The notes below the pieces were generated by a model, which ran no database searches, was not told where the DNA came from, and was given only the letters and a program-made list of their open reading frames with translations. A program made the translations under genes and the position numbers. Shown piece after piece: positions 37,646 to 46,179 of a stretch of 64,000 bases of DNA. Within the stretch, counting starts at the first letter, position 1. Each line of letters starts with the position of its first letter. The DNA comes from Woeseiaceae bacterium. Its GTDB lineage: Bacteria > Pseudomonadota > Gammaproteobacteria > Steroidobacterales > Woeseiaceae. The DNA lies in the NCBI GenBank assembly GCA_024640365.1, contig JAHEFE010000118.1:1-64000 (forward strand), given 5' to 3'.

Positions 37646-37646
37646 A

Positions 37647-38270
37647 TTAGTTTACATCCGCCGACACGAACTCATCGAGTCGTGATGCACGCCAACTCAG
37701 GTAGCCGACTGGAATTAACACGACGTACAAAATAAAAAGTAACGCCGTTAACTGCAGGTCGCGCGACCAGTAAATAAATATTGATGCCAGGTCAATCACC
37801 AACCAATACCACCAGTTCTCCAGCACTTTTCGAGCGACGAGATAAGTCGCCCAAATAGCGGAATATGTTGTTAATGAATCCATGTACGGAAACGCCGCGT
37901 TGGTCCACCTTGATAATGCAAAGCCTGTCACGCCACTTAGCAATACGATCAAGACCAGCACCATAACATGCAGACGCGGCGACCAGACGACGACGGGAAA
38001 TCCTGCGGCTCCTGTCGTTCCACTGGTCCATTTGTACCATCCATAAATTGCCATGGCGAAATAAAACCCGTTAAGAACTGCTTCCATGTACAAGTGAGCC
38101 TCTGCGAACAACACGACGTAAATTGCAGTGCTCAAACCGGCACACATCCAGCACCAGATGTTTTGCCGAATCGCCAGCAACAGATAGGCAATAGCGAGTA
38201 GCACTGCCGTCGTCTCGATCATGCTAAAAGCAGCCGCCTGCTCCAACAAAATTGAACGCAAATCACCCAT
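37647..38270 (-). CDS. pnuT: PnuC-family permease, probable thiamine transporter PnuT
   Basis: 207-residue inner-membrane protein with about seven hydrophobic segments. It shows the PnuC features IWCWMCAGLSTAIYVVLFAEAHLYMEAVLN split between helices, GWYKWTSG and the tail motif NWWYWLVIDLASIFIYW. PnuC proteins import vitamin nucleosides; versions controlled by TPP riboswitches (PnuT) are known or proposed thiamine transporters. Its position between a YkoF-like protein and a kinase, all downstream of a TPP riboswitch, makes thiamine the expected substrate. It begins six bases after the YkoF-like gene. Confidence 0.88.
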   Translation of the reverse strand: MGDLRSILLEQAAAFSMIETTAVLLAIAYLLLAIRQNIWCWMCAGLSTAIYVVLFAEAHLYMEAVLNGFYFAMAIYGWYKWTSGTTGAAGFPVVVWSPRLHVMVLVLIVLLSGVTGFALSRWTNAAFPYMDSLTTYSAIWATYLVARKVLENWWYWLVIDLASIFIYWSRDLQLTALLFILYVVLIPVGYLSWRASRLDEFVSADVN

Positions 38271-38276
38271 CCGGTC

Positions 38277-38525
38277 TTAGCCAGCGAGAGGGTTGTTGAG
38301 AATTTTTATGGCGAAAACCGCTTTGGGCAGCTGTTCAAATGTTGTTTTTAACTCGCGCAGCAAGACGCCCATAACAACATCATACTCACCGCGCAGCTGG
38401 GTGCTCATCGGATTGGTGTGCACCTCAACACCTTCATGCCTGTTCAGGCGCGCAATAACATCTTTGATAGGCGGAATAAACTTTTCGGATAACGGATACA
38501 AACTAATATCAACTGCAATACGCAT
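38277..38525 (-). CDS. YkoF/thiamine-binding-like small protein
   Basis: 82-residue protein beginning RIAVDISLYPLSEKFIPP and containing EVHTNPMSTQLRGEYDVVM, a pattern I associate with the ferredoxin-like YkoF and thiamine-binding (MTH1187/YqgV-type) families. YkoF binds thiamine or its HMP moiety in Bacillus. No signal peptide is present, so it should be cytoplasmic. It sits two bases after the receptor gene and six before pnuT in the riboswitch-controlled operon. A role in binding thiamine during import or kinase action is plausible. Family assignment is by eye and moderately certain. Confidence 0.7.
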   Translation of the reverse strand: MRIAVDISLYPLSEKFIPPIKDVIARLNRHEGVEVHTNPMSTQLRGEYDVVMGVLLRELKTTFEQLPKAVFAIKILNNPLAG

Positions 38526-38527
38526 GA

Positions 38528-40645
38528 TTAAAACCTCGCGTCAAAAGTCACGCCCAGTTGGCGCGGATCCCCGCGCTTCGTGTATAGCGTGTCTGGAAAA
38601 TCAGGTGGCTCATTGCCGAAATAAAATCCGCGCACGGCATAGTTCTCGTTAAACACGTTACGGGCCCAAGCAGTCAGGGACCAACGGTTGGCATCAAAAC
38701 CAATACGCGCGTTCGCAATTTTCGCGGCCAGCGATTTTTGATTATGGCTTACGTCAAAAAAATAGTCGTCACGCGCACTCAAATCGACCCGTGCAAAAAA
38801 ACCTTTTGGATGACGATAGATACCGCCCAATGCAAGTGTGTAATTGGGCGCATGCGCCTGATCACGGCCACTCAAATCAACTTCCGGCGTCTTGAAATCA
38901 CTGAACTCGGCGTTCAGTAAGCCTACATTCGCATACCATTCAAATGTTTGACTGCTGTGCCAGTTCATTTCGAGTTCCAGACCAATCGTACGGCCCTCTG
39001 CCGCGTTATCAGTCAGAAACACAAACGATGCCGGGTCATTCGGTACTAACTGAAATGAATTGCGGACTTGCTGCTGGTACCTGCGTGTATAAAAGACAGC
39101 CGCATTCAGCGTCAACGCGTCATCGAACCAGCGGGACTTGACGCCAGCCTCGAGATTCCAAAGATACTCCGCGTCGAAGAGACGACGCTCATCGGGAAGT
39201 ACGCCTAGATTCAGACCGCCGGCTTTATAAGCTCGAGACAGGCTCAGGTAGGAAGACACAGCACTTGTCAATTCCTGGTGATAAGCAAGCTCGCCGCCGA
39301 ACATCGTTTCCGCTGGATCAAGAGTTAGCGCAGATGAATCGGCATAATCACTGCTGCGTCGTTCGACCCGAATGCCCGCGCTAAGGTGCTGAGTCGCCGA
39401 CAACTCGGCATTCAGCTGGGTATATAGCGCCGTTGTTAACGACTGAAATTCACTATTGAAGCGATCATCCAGTTGCAGACTGTAATCCCAGAACGGGTCG
39501 AAATAATCACCCTGATTTAGTGTGGCCAGATCATCATGCATGTCAGATAGGTAGAACCCGAGCAACCAGTCTGTGCTGTCTGCAAACAGTCGGCCGCTGT
39601 CTGTCGAGACAAGTCGCAGCTCCTGAGTCACGGTCTGCCGATCTCGCCAATTGCTGGAAATAAAATCGTAGGTATAGGGTTCCCAGGCAATGTCGTTGCC
39701 CCAATCGGCATCAAAGGAAAAACGAATACTGGAATCAGCGAGGCTCGTAATTGAAGTCAATATAAAATCGTCAGCGCCGGACCAGGTCGCCTTAGCGGCT
39801 GCGCCGACACTGCGCTGTGCATCCCGACCTGGTTTGTCAGAGAGCATTTCGAGACTGTTATCGATCGCAAATGCGTCATAGCCATCATTGATATCGATGT
39901 ACATCGCGGTAACGTTTACCTGCCAATCATCGCTCACCTGCCACGATAGCCGGGCCCGCAACGATCCTTCATCTCGACCATTGGTATCCTTGCGCCCCAG
40001 GTAGCTATTATCACGAAAACCGTTGCTGCGATGCTGGTGCGCACTGACCCGGATGCCGGCGTTGTCAGTCAACGGACCACCAAAAGCAAACCCTGCAGCT
40101 CGTGCATCATCTTGTCCAGCCGTTAGCTGGACGTGACCATTCCATTCCTCCCCGGGCTCACGACTTTGCACATACACCAGGCCGGCCAGCGCACTCGCAC
40201 CGTAACGGCTGCCCTGCGCTCCTCGCAGCACTTCAATACTTTGCATATCGAACAAGGTCGCTACCGAGCCGATCCCGCTGAAATCAATATCATCGATCAG
40301 GAACCCGACCGACGGATTGGGTGCGCCTTCGTATTGCTCCAATTCACCAATGCCACGTAATTGAAAATAACGAGCGCGATTGCCATCGCCCGACCAGTTC
40401 ATATTAGGAACAAGGAATACGAGTTCTTCGAAATGCTGAATGGCTGCTTCTTCTATTTCAGCGGCACCGAGAACGGTAACGCTAACCGGCACAGACTGCG
40501 CATCGCGGCCACGAAAATCTGCGGTAACGACGATTTCATCAATAGATTCGGACGCCAAGAGCGTTGGCGAAATCGAGACAGCCATGAGTGTAAAAAGCAG
40601 ACGTAGAAATACCGGCGATTGCCAGTAAAAGAATCTGATCAGCAT
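38528..40645 (-). CDS. TonB-dependent outer-membrane receptor, probable thiamine or thiamine-precursor uptake
   Basis: 705 residues from the ATG at 40645, chosen because the ribosome-binding site AGAGG lies just upstream and the longer open frame runs back into the riboswitch. A signal peptide is followed by the TonB-box-like IDEIVVTAD, a plug domain (VPVSVTVLGAAEIEE, GFLIDDIDFSGIG, QSIEVLRGAQGSRYGASALAGLV) and a 22-strand-type barrel ending in the C-terminal aromatic GVTFDARF. It is the first gene of the riboswitch operon. Control by thiamine diphosphate indicates uptake of thiamine or a related compound across the outer membrane. Confidence 0.9.
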   Translation of the reverse strand: MLIRFFYWQSPVFLRLLFTLMAVSISPTLLASESIDEIVVTADFRGRDAQSVPVSVTVLGAAEIEEAAIQHFEELVFLVPNMNWSGDGNRARYFQLRGIGELEQYEGAPNPSVGFLIDDIDFSGIGSVATLFDMQSIEVLRGAQGSRYGASALAGLVYVQSREPGEEWNGHVQLTAGQDDARAAGFAFGGPLTDNAGIRVSAHQHRSNGFRDNSYLGRKDTNGRDEGSLRARLSWQVSDDWQVNVTAMYIDINDGYDAFAIDNSLEMLSDKPGRDAQRSVGAAAKATWSGADDFILTSITSLADSSIRFSFDADWGNDIAWEPYTYDFISSNWRDRQTVTQELRLVSTDSGRLFADSTDWLLGFYLSDMHDDLATLNQGDYFDPFWDYSLQLDDRFNSEFQSLTTALYTQLNAELSATQHLSAGIRVERRSSDYADSSALTLDPAETMFGGELAYHQELTSAVSSYLSLSRAYKAGGLNLGVLPDERRLFDAEYLWNLEAGVKSRWFDDALTLNAAVFYTRRYQQQVRNSFQLVPNDPASFVFLTDNAAEGRTIGLELEMNWHSSQTFEWYANVGLLNAEFSDFKTPEVDLSGRDQAHAPNYTLALGGIYRHPKGFFARVDLSARDDYFFDVSHNQKSLAAKIANARIGFDANRWSLTAWARNVFNENYAVRGFYFGNEPPDFPDTLYTKRGDPRQLGVTFDARF

Positions 40646-40658
40646 GGAATATCCTCTT

Positions 40659-40755
40659 CCTACGCCGGCATAACCCGGTTCAGGTTCAAAGGGTTTTCGA
40701 TCGGCGCCCAATTGCACCGCGAATCTCAGGCCTTACGGCCACCCCTGTGGTAGGG
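40659..40755 (-). promoter_or_regulatory. Thiamine pyrophosphate (TPP) riboswitch, THI element
   Basis: On the minus strand the conserved core is present: CAGGGGTGGCCGTAAGGC, then CTGAGATT, then ACCCTTTGAACCTGA and GGGTTATGCCGGCGTAGGAA. The outer P1 stem pairs CCTAC with GTAGG at the two ends. The element ends only 13 bases before the receptor ATG, and the AGAGG ribosome-binding site directly adjoins P1, with no terminator between. Control is therefore probably translational. A TATATT -10-like box lies at 40760-40765 just upstream. Confidence 0.97.
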
Positions 40756-40789
40756 CTTAAATATACCTGATCAGGCGGTTCTCGACTAC

Positions 40790-41656
40790 TCAGCTTTTTT
40801 CCAGACGCGCGATCAGGCTCGAAGTATCCCAGCGATTACCACCCAGCTCTTGTACTTCCGCGTAATAGTTATCGACCAGTTGCGTCAGCTCGAGGCTGGC
40901 CCCGTTGCGGCCGGCCTCATCCAGCGCAATTTTGAGGTCCTTACGCATCCACTCAACGGCGAAACCGAATTCAAATTCGTTATTGACCATAGTCTGCCAG
41001 CGGTTTTCCATTTGCCAGGACTGGGCTGCCCCTTTTGAAATTGCGTCGATCACGGCCGCCGTATCCAGGTTCGCACGTTTTGCGAAATGCAGGCCCTCCG
41101 ATAGCCCTTGCACTATGCCTGCAATACAAATCTGATTAACCATCTTGGTTAACTGGCCCGATCCCGCCTCACCGATGTACTTGGACGCTTTCGCGTAGCA
41201 ATCCATAACGGGTTCGGCTCGTTCGAAATCGCTCTTGTCACCTCCCACCATAATTGTCAGCTGGCCATTTACCGCACCGGCCTGCCCTCCCGATACGGGC
41301 GCATCAAGAAAACTGACCGATTGAGCCTTGCACTTGGCATGTAATTCTTGCGCAAGAATCGCAGATGCCGTCGTGTGATCTACTAACAAAGCACCGGCTG
41401 CGATGCCTTTCAATACGCCATTGTCTCCGTCGATAACAGCCAGCACGTCGTCGTCGTTACCGACGCAGACAAATACGACTTCAGCGCCGCGAGCAGCAAT
41501 CGCTGGCGTGGCAGCCATTTTTCCGCTGTACGCCTGCAGCCAGTGCTCGGCTTTACTAGTGGTCCGGTTGAATACCGTAACTTCGTGGCCTGCGTTCGCC
41601 AGGTGACCCGCCATCGGATAACCCATGACACCCAATCCAATAAACGTAACCTGCAT
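40790..41656 (-). CDS. NAD(P)-dependent beta-hydroxyacid dehydrogenase (3-hydroxyisobutyrate dehydrogenase family)
   Basis: 288-residue enzyme with the N-terminal Rossmann motif FIGLGVMGYPMAGHLA, the substrate-binding DAPVSGGQAGA and the catalytic lysine segment GSGQLTKMVNQ. Family members oxidise 3-hydroxyisobutyrate in valine degradation or reduce tartronate semialdehyde; the sequence alone does not decide between these. AGGAG precedes the ATG. It ends about 35 bases before the TPP riboswitch on the same strand, but the riboswitch has its own promoter-like box, so it is not clearly part of the thiamine operon. It is divergent from the DUF3604 gene. Confidence 0.87.
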   Translation of the reverse strand: MQVTFIGLGVMGYPMAGHLANAGHEVTVFNRTTSKAEHWLQAYSGKMAATPAIAARGAEVVFVCVGNDDDVLAVIDGDNGVLKGIAAGALLVDHTTASAILAQELHAKCKAQSVSFLDAPVSGGQAGAVNGQLTIMVGGDKSDFERAEPVMDCYAKASKYIGEAGSGQLTKMVNQICIAGIVQGLSEGLHFAKRANLDTAAVIDAISKGAAQSWQMENRWQTMVNNEFEFGFAVEWMRKDLKIALDEAGRNGASLELTQLVDNYYAEVQELGGNRWDTSSLIARLEKS

Positions 41657-41819
41657 CGCAGAGACTCCTGCCCGATTGCTTCACAAAGAGTATTAGATTA
41701 CGTTCTGTACTGGATTTGAGCAACGCGTATTCTCCCCGTCAGCCTAATCTGACGAGTGCAATTAGTAATCTTTTGCATACCAGCGATGTAGCAACAGAAA
41801 TTGACAAAGGAAATAGACA

Positions 41820-44144
41820 ATGGCGAAGAAACTGATTGTCGCAGCCTTATCACTGGTTGTTTTACTAGCCCTCGTAATGCTGACAGTGACGGAGGGATGG
41901 CTAGCGGCCCACGAAGGTCCGGGGACAATTACAGAGCTGCGCGTCCCGGAAGAAATCGTTACAGACCGGGTTGCCGAACAGGCTGCAGCCATCAGCGCTA
42001 TTGGTGAGAATGCGAGCAAGCAGATTTTGTTTGGCGACCTGCACGTTCACACAACACTGTCCTTTGACGCGTTTCTTGGCAGTTTGCCAATGATGAATGG
42101 TGAAGGAACCCATCCTCTGGCCGATGCCTGTGACTTCGCTCGCTATTGCTCCGCACTGGATTTTTGGTCGATCAACGATCATGCCGAAGCACTAACTCCG
42201 CGGCGTTGGAAAGAAACGATTGCCTCAATACAGCAATGCAATGCCGTTGGCGGCAACGGCCCGACTCCGGATACGGTGGCGTTTCTTGGCTGGGAGTGGA
42301 CCCAGGTCGGATCACTCCCGGAAAATCACTACGGTCACAAAAATGTCATTTTTCTGGAAACGGATGCAGACAAGGTTCCAACCCGGCCCATTCACTCCGG
42401 GGGTATGGCACGCATGGCTTTGCAAGGCCTGAGTGCAAAACGCAGTTTACAACTGGTGGCCCTGGACCCAAACAAACGCATGCTCGAATTTGCGCGCTAT
42501 CTGCAGGAATTACGCCAGACCAAAGAGTGCGAGCCGGGTCTGTCGGAACGCGACATGCCGGCTGATTGCGGTGAAGGCGCGACCACACCGGATCAATTAT
42601 TTGCCAAGCTGAATGACTGGGGATTCGAATCTATGGTCATTCCCCATGGCACGACCTGGGGGTATTACACACCACCCGGATCAACCTGGGACAAGCAACT
42701 TGCCGGAGACTTGTATAACCCCGATCAGCAGTTCCTCCTCGAAATTTTCTCAGGCCATGGCAACTCAGAACAATATCGAGATTTCCGTGGCGCAGAGTTC
42801 AATGCTGACGGTCAACCAGTATGCCCGGAACCCTCAGCGAACTACCTGCCATCCTGCTATCGCGCCGGGCAAATCATCGAGGAACGCTGCCTGCTGACAG
42901 GTGCCGAAAAAGACGATTGCGCCCATCGTGCCGCCAATGCTCGGCAGGACTACACCAACCTGAGCCTCGCGGGTCACCTGGCCGTGTCTGGCGAATCGAC
43001 GGCGGACTGGCTCGACGCCGGCCAGTGTCGAGACTGCTATCTGCCCTCATTCAATTACCGACCCGGTGGGTCGGCACAATACATCACAGCGATTACCAAC
43101 TTCGATGACCCTGCAAATCCGCGGCGTTTTCGTTTTGGTTTCATGGCTTCCAGCGACAACCATCGGGCTCGCCCGGGCACGGGCTACAAGGAATTTTTCC
43201 GTCGCGGTATGGCGGACCCCACGGGCCCTGCCGGTCCGAAAGGGGCGCGAGCATTTCTTGTCGCTCAGGGTGAACCGCTGCCCTACAGTGAAGCCGTCGA
43301 CGTTGGACGGGCGCTCATGTCCTCGGTCACCATTGATTTGATCAAGACCGACTCGCCGACCCGCAAAATAGATGTCCCTCCGCTGCTGCTAACCGAAGCA
43401 GAACGCCAGGCATCATTCTTCACTACCGGCGGTCTAATTGCCGTCCATTCGCAAAGCCGGCAGCGCGAAGACATCTGGCAGGCGATGCAAGCGAAGGAAG
43501 TATATGCAACCAGTGGTGACCGCATACTGCTATGGTTCGACCTGCTAAATGCCCCGGGCGGCAATACCGTCGTCATGGGTGGCGACGTACAAATGGACAA
43601 CGCGCCACAATTTGAAGTCCGTGCGATGGGAGCTTTCGAACAACTGCCCGGATGCCCGGACTATTCGATTAATAATCTGACTCCCGAAAAGCTTGAATAT
43701 GTGTGTCGTGGAGAATGTTACAACCCGTCGGACACGCGAAAAATCATCAGTCGCATTGAGGTCGTACGAATTCTGCCGCAGGCCACTCCGGGCGAGGACG
43801 TCCGCAAACTTATCCAGGATCCCTGGAAAACGCTGGACTGCGAAGCGAATCAACTCGGTTGCACTGTTACATTCAGCGACGAGGAATACGCCGGTCTGGC
43901 TCGTGACGCCGTCTACTACGTACGCGCTATTGAAGAACCCGGCATGACGGTTAACGCAGACCAACTGCGCTGCGAATACGATGAGAACGGCAACTGCATC
44001 AAGGTCAACCCGTGCTACGCAGATTGGCGCACGGACCCCAATGATGACTGCCTCGGCACGAGTGAAGAACGGGCCTGGTCGTCACCCATTTTTGTCGACT
44101 GGAAGAAAACGGAACCGGGGCAACAAACAACTTCACTAAATTAG
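41820..44144 (+). CDS. DUF3604 (PHP-like) exported protein
   Basis: 774-residue protein with an N-terminal membrane anchor or signal segment (about 5-24). The DUF3604 core begins GDLHVHTTLSFDAF at 73-86 and continues with FWSINDHAEALTPRRW, FLGWEWTQVG, VIPHGTTWG, LLEIFSGHGNSEQYR and FGFMASSDNHRARPGTGY, giving the histidine and aspartate set of a PHP-type metal site. Cysteines near the C-terminus (for example YVCRGECYN and EANQLGCTV) may form disulfides in the periplasm. The function of DUF3604 is unknown; a phosphoesterase or similar hydrolase is a reasonable guess. AAAGGA precedes the ATG. Confidence 0.88.
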   Translation: MAKKLIVAALSLVVLLALVMLTVTEGWLAAHEGPGTITELRVPEEIVTDRVAEQAAAISAIGENASKQILFGDLHVHTTLSFDAFLGSLPMMNGEGTHPLADACDFARYCSALDFWSINDHAEALTPRRWKETIASIQQCNAVGGNGPTPDTVAFLGWEWTQVGSLPENHYGHKNVIFLETDADKVPTRPIHSGGMARMALQGLSAKRSLQLVALDPNKRMLEFARYLQELRQTKECEPGLSERDMPADCGEGATTPDQLFAKLNDWGFESMVIPHGTTWGYYTPPGSTWDKQLAGDLYNPDQQFLLEIFSGHGNSEQYRDFRGAEFNADGQPVCPEPSANYLPSCYRAGQIIEERCLLTGAEKDDCAHRAANARQDYTNLSLAGHLAVSGESTADWLDAGQCRDCYLPSFNYRPGGSAQYITAITNFDDPANPRRFRFGFMASSDNHRARPGTGYKEFFRRGMADPTGPAGPKGARAFLVAQGEPLPYSEAVDVGRALMSSVTIDLIKTDSPTRKIDVPPLLLTEAERQASFFTTGGLIAVHSQSRQREDIWQAMQAKEVYATSGDRILLWFDLLNAPGGNTVVMGGDVQMDNAPQFEVRAMGAFEQLPGCPDYSINNLTPEKLEYVCRGECYNPSDTRKIISRIEVVRILPQATPGEDVRKLIQDPWKTLDCEANQLGCTVTFSDEEYAGLARDAVYYVRAIEEPGMTVNADQLRCEYDENGNCIKVNPCYADWRTDPNDDCLGTSEERAWSSPIFVDWKKTEPGQQTTSLN

Positions 44145-44199
44145 TTGCCGGCCGCACCCCGAGGTCGAGGCGGCTGCATTATTTATGACACCGTCACTC

Positions 44200-45360
44200 T
44201 CAGGACTTCTTTTTGCGTGGATCAAGCCCGATCGAGCGCGCAATAATTTCGCGCATGACTTCGGAACTGCCGGCGAAAATGCGCGAAATACGCGCATTCG
44301 AATACATACGGGAAATTGGGTACTCATCCATGTAACCGGCGCCACCATGTAGCTGTAGGCAGGCGTCCATGACTCGTCCTTCCAGTTCACTCGTGTAGAG
44401 TTTGGCTTTCGCGGCATCCGCCGCGTCCAGTGTTTCTTTATTATGTTCTTCGACGCAGCGATCGAGAAACACCTGTGCGATGTCTATTTCCATACGCATA
44501 TCAGCCATTTTGAAGCGGCTGTTCTGAAAGTCAGCGATGGTCTGGCCAAATGCTTTTCGATCCTGAATGTATTCCAGGGTCATCGCATACGCTGCGTCCG
44601 CTGACGCCAGGTAACCCACCGCACCCAGCAGGCGCTCTTCGGCCAGGAAGTGCATCAGGTGGTAAAATCCACGATTCAACTCACCGAGCAAATTTTCCTT
44701 GGGCACTTTGACGTTATTAAAGAAAAGCTCAGCAGTATCCTGGCTTTTTAACCCCATTTTTTTCAGATTGCGGCCGCGCTCGAAACCTTCCATGCCGCGT
44801 TCCACAACAAACAGGCTGAGCCCATGACTATTATCAGGGTCAGTGCGGGCTACTACGATCACCAGGTCCGCCAATATACCGTTGGAAATATAGGTCTTGG
44901 ATCCATTCAACAGAAAGTGATCGCCCATGTCCTGGGCGCGCGTGCGCAGGCCTGCGACGTCACTACCAGCACCCGACTCTGTTATCGCAACAGCGAGAAT
45001 ATTTTCGCCCGACACACACTTTGGTAGCCAGCGTGATTTTTGTTCCGCAGTGCCAAGCTCACCGATATATGGCCCGACCAGGCGACTGTGGAGCGTCATA
45101 AAAAAACCGGCATCACCGTGCCATGCGTTTTCTTCGATTATTATTTGCTCGTAACGAAAATCCTTGATGCCGGCACCACCATATTTTTCATCAGCCCAGG
45201 TCATCAGCAGCCCTTGTTCGCCTGCTTTTAGAAAAGCCTCGCGATCCACGATTCCCTGCTCGTGCCAGCGCTCACTGTGAGGCCTAATTTCGTGCACAAA
45301 AAAACTGCGCACGGAATCTCTGAACATTTCGTGCTCTTCATCAAAAATTCGTCTTTCCAT
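44200..45360 (-). CDS. Acyl-CoA dehydrogenase, long-chain-like
   Basis: 386-residue flavoprotein with the family segments AITESGAGSDVAGLRT, KTYISNGILADLVIVVARTD, QDRKAFGQTIADFQNSRFKMADM and QLHGGAGYMDEYPISRMYSNARISRI. The C-terminal site that holds the catalytic glutamate in medium-chain enzymes reads FAGSSEVM here, so the base is probably the glutamate in HFLAEERLLGA, as in long-chain and isovaleryl enzymes. It introduces the 2,3-double bond in acyl-CoA. It is the last gene of the TetR-thiolase operon, 27 bases after the enoyl-CoA hydratase. Confidence 0.9.
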   Translation of the reverse strand: MERRIFDEEHEMFRDSVRSFFVHEIRPHSERWHEQGIVDREAFLKAGEQGLLMTWADEKYGGAGIKDFRYEQIIIEENAWHGDAGFFMTLHSRLVGPYIGELGTAEQKSRWLPKCVSGENILAVAITESGAGSDVAGLRTRAQDMGDHFLLNGSKTYISNGILADLVIVVARTDPDNSHGLSLFVVERGMEGFERGRNLKKMGLKSQDTAELFFNNVKVPKENLLGELNRGFYHLMHFLAEERLLGAVGYLASADAAYAMTLEYIQDRKAFGQTIADFQNSRFKMADMRMEIDIAQVFLDRCVEEHNKETLDAADAAKAKLYTSELEGRVMDACLQLHGGAGYMDEYPISRMYSNARISRIFAGSSEVMREIIARSIGLDPRKKKS

Positions 45361-45387
45361 TATCTTCTGCCTCGACCGAAAGGCCGA

Positions 45388-46170
45388 TTATGCGCCTTTG
45401 AAATCCGGCTTTCTCTTTTGAAAAAACGCGGTCACCCCTTCAGCAGCATCTGCGCTACTGCGCAGTTCATCCTGCATGCTTGCCTCCAGGTCAAATGTTT
45501 TCGCCCAATCATTAGCGGCAGCGAAACGCATCGCCTTTTTGGTTGCCGCAACGGACAACGGCGCACGCTCTGCGATCCGAGTGGCCCAACTCATGGCCTC
45601 ATCCAATAAGGCGTTGGCAGGCACTGACTTGTTCGCCAGCCCTAGATCAACGCAGCGTTGCGCCGAAATACGCTCAGATTCGATACACAACTGAAACGCG
45701 CGGCGGTAGCCCAGTTGCTGCACCAGCATCCAGTTCAAACCACCATCCGGCACCAGCGAAATAGTCGTAAACGGAGCCAACATAAATGCATTGTCGCCCA
45801 TGATCAGCAAATCACACGCCAAAGCGATCGACATACCGATGCCGGCTGCTGAGCCACCTACAGCTGCGATAACTGGCTTGCCGGTCTCCATGATCGCCTC
45901 AAACACAGGGCGATATTCCAACTGCAATTGTTGCTCAACCGTAAGCCCGGCTGACAGGCTACCTTTGAGGTCCGCTCCGGCACTAAAGGAGCGGCCCTCT
46001 CCGGTAAATACTATGACCCGAACGGACTTGTCGGTGTCCGCCCGCTGAAACGCTGCGTGCAGATCGCGTCGTAATTCGCTGTTGAACGAATTCATCGCGT
46101 CCGGGCGACTGATTGTGATGATGGCTATAGAGTCTTTCTGCGCATACTTTACGGTTTCATAATCAGTCAT
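45388..46170 (-). CDS. Enoyl-CoA hydratase/isomerase (crotonase family)
   Basis: 260-residue single-domain crotonase with the oxyanion-hole motifs GRSFSAGADLKGSL and VGGSAAGIGMSIALACDLLIM, and the loop ISLVPDGGLNWMLVQQLG. The second catalytic glutamate of classical hydratases is replaced around this loop by a proline-aspartate sequence, as in PaaG-like isomerases and several hydratase subgroups. It therefore might isomerise rather than hydrate. The C-terminus ends in FFQKRKPDFKGA, the usual crotonase tail. It lies between the FadJ-like gene (9 bases) and the acyl-CoA dehydrogenase gene. Confidence 0.88.
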   Translation of the reverse strand: MTDYETVKYAQKDSIAIITISRPDAMNSFNSELRRDLHAAFQRADTDKSVRVIVFTGEGRSFSAGADLKGSLSAGLTVEQQLQLEYRPVFEAIMETGKPVIAAVGGSAAGIGMSIALACDLLIMGDNAFMLAPFTTISLVPDGGLNWMLVQQLGYRRAFQLCIESERISAQRCVDLGLANKSVPANALLDEAMSWATRIAERAPLSVAATKKAMRFAAANDWAKTFDLEASMQDELRSSADAAEGVTAFFQKRKPDFKGA

Positions 46171-46179
46171 TAACTATTC

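Noticed and set aside
40646-40717. N-terminal extension of the TonB-receptor open frame
   Set aside because: These codons fall in the TPP riboswitch, and the ATG at 40645 has its own ribosome-binding site.
41737-41754. Short CGTCAG-CCTAAT-CTGACG inverted repeat upstream of the DUF3604 gene
   Set aside because: Six-base arms with a six-base spacer are expected by chance at this density; I could not tie it to a regulator.
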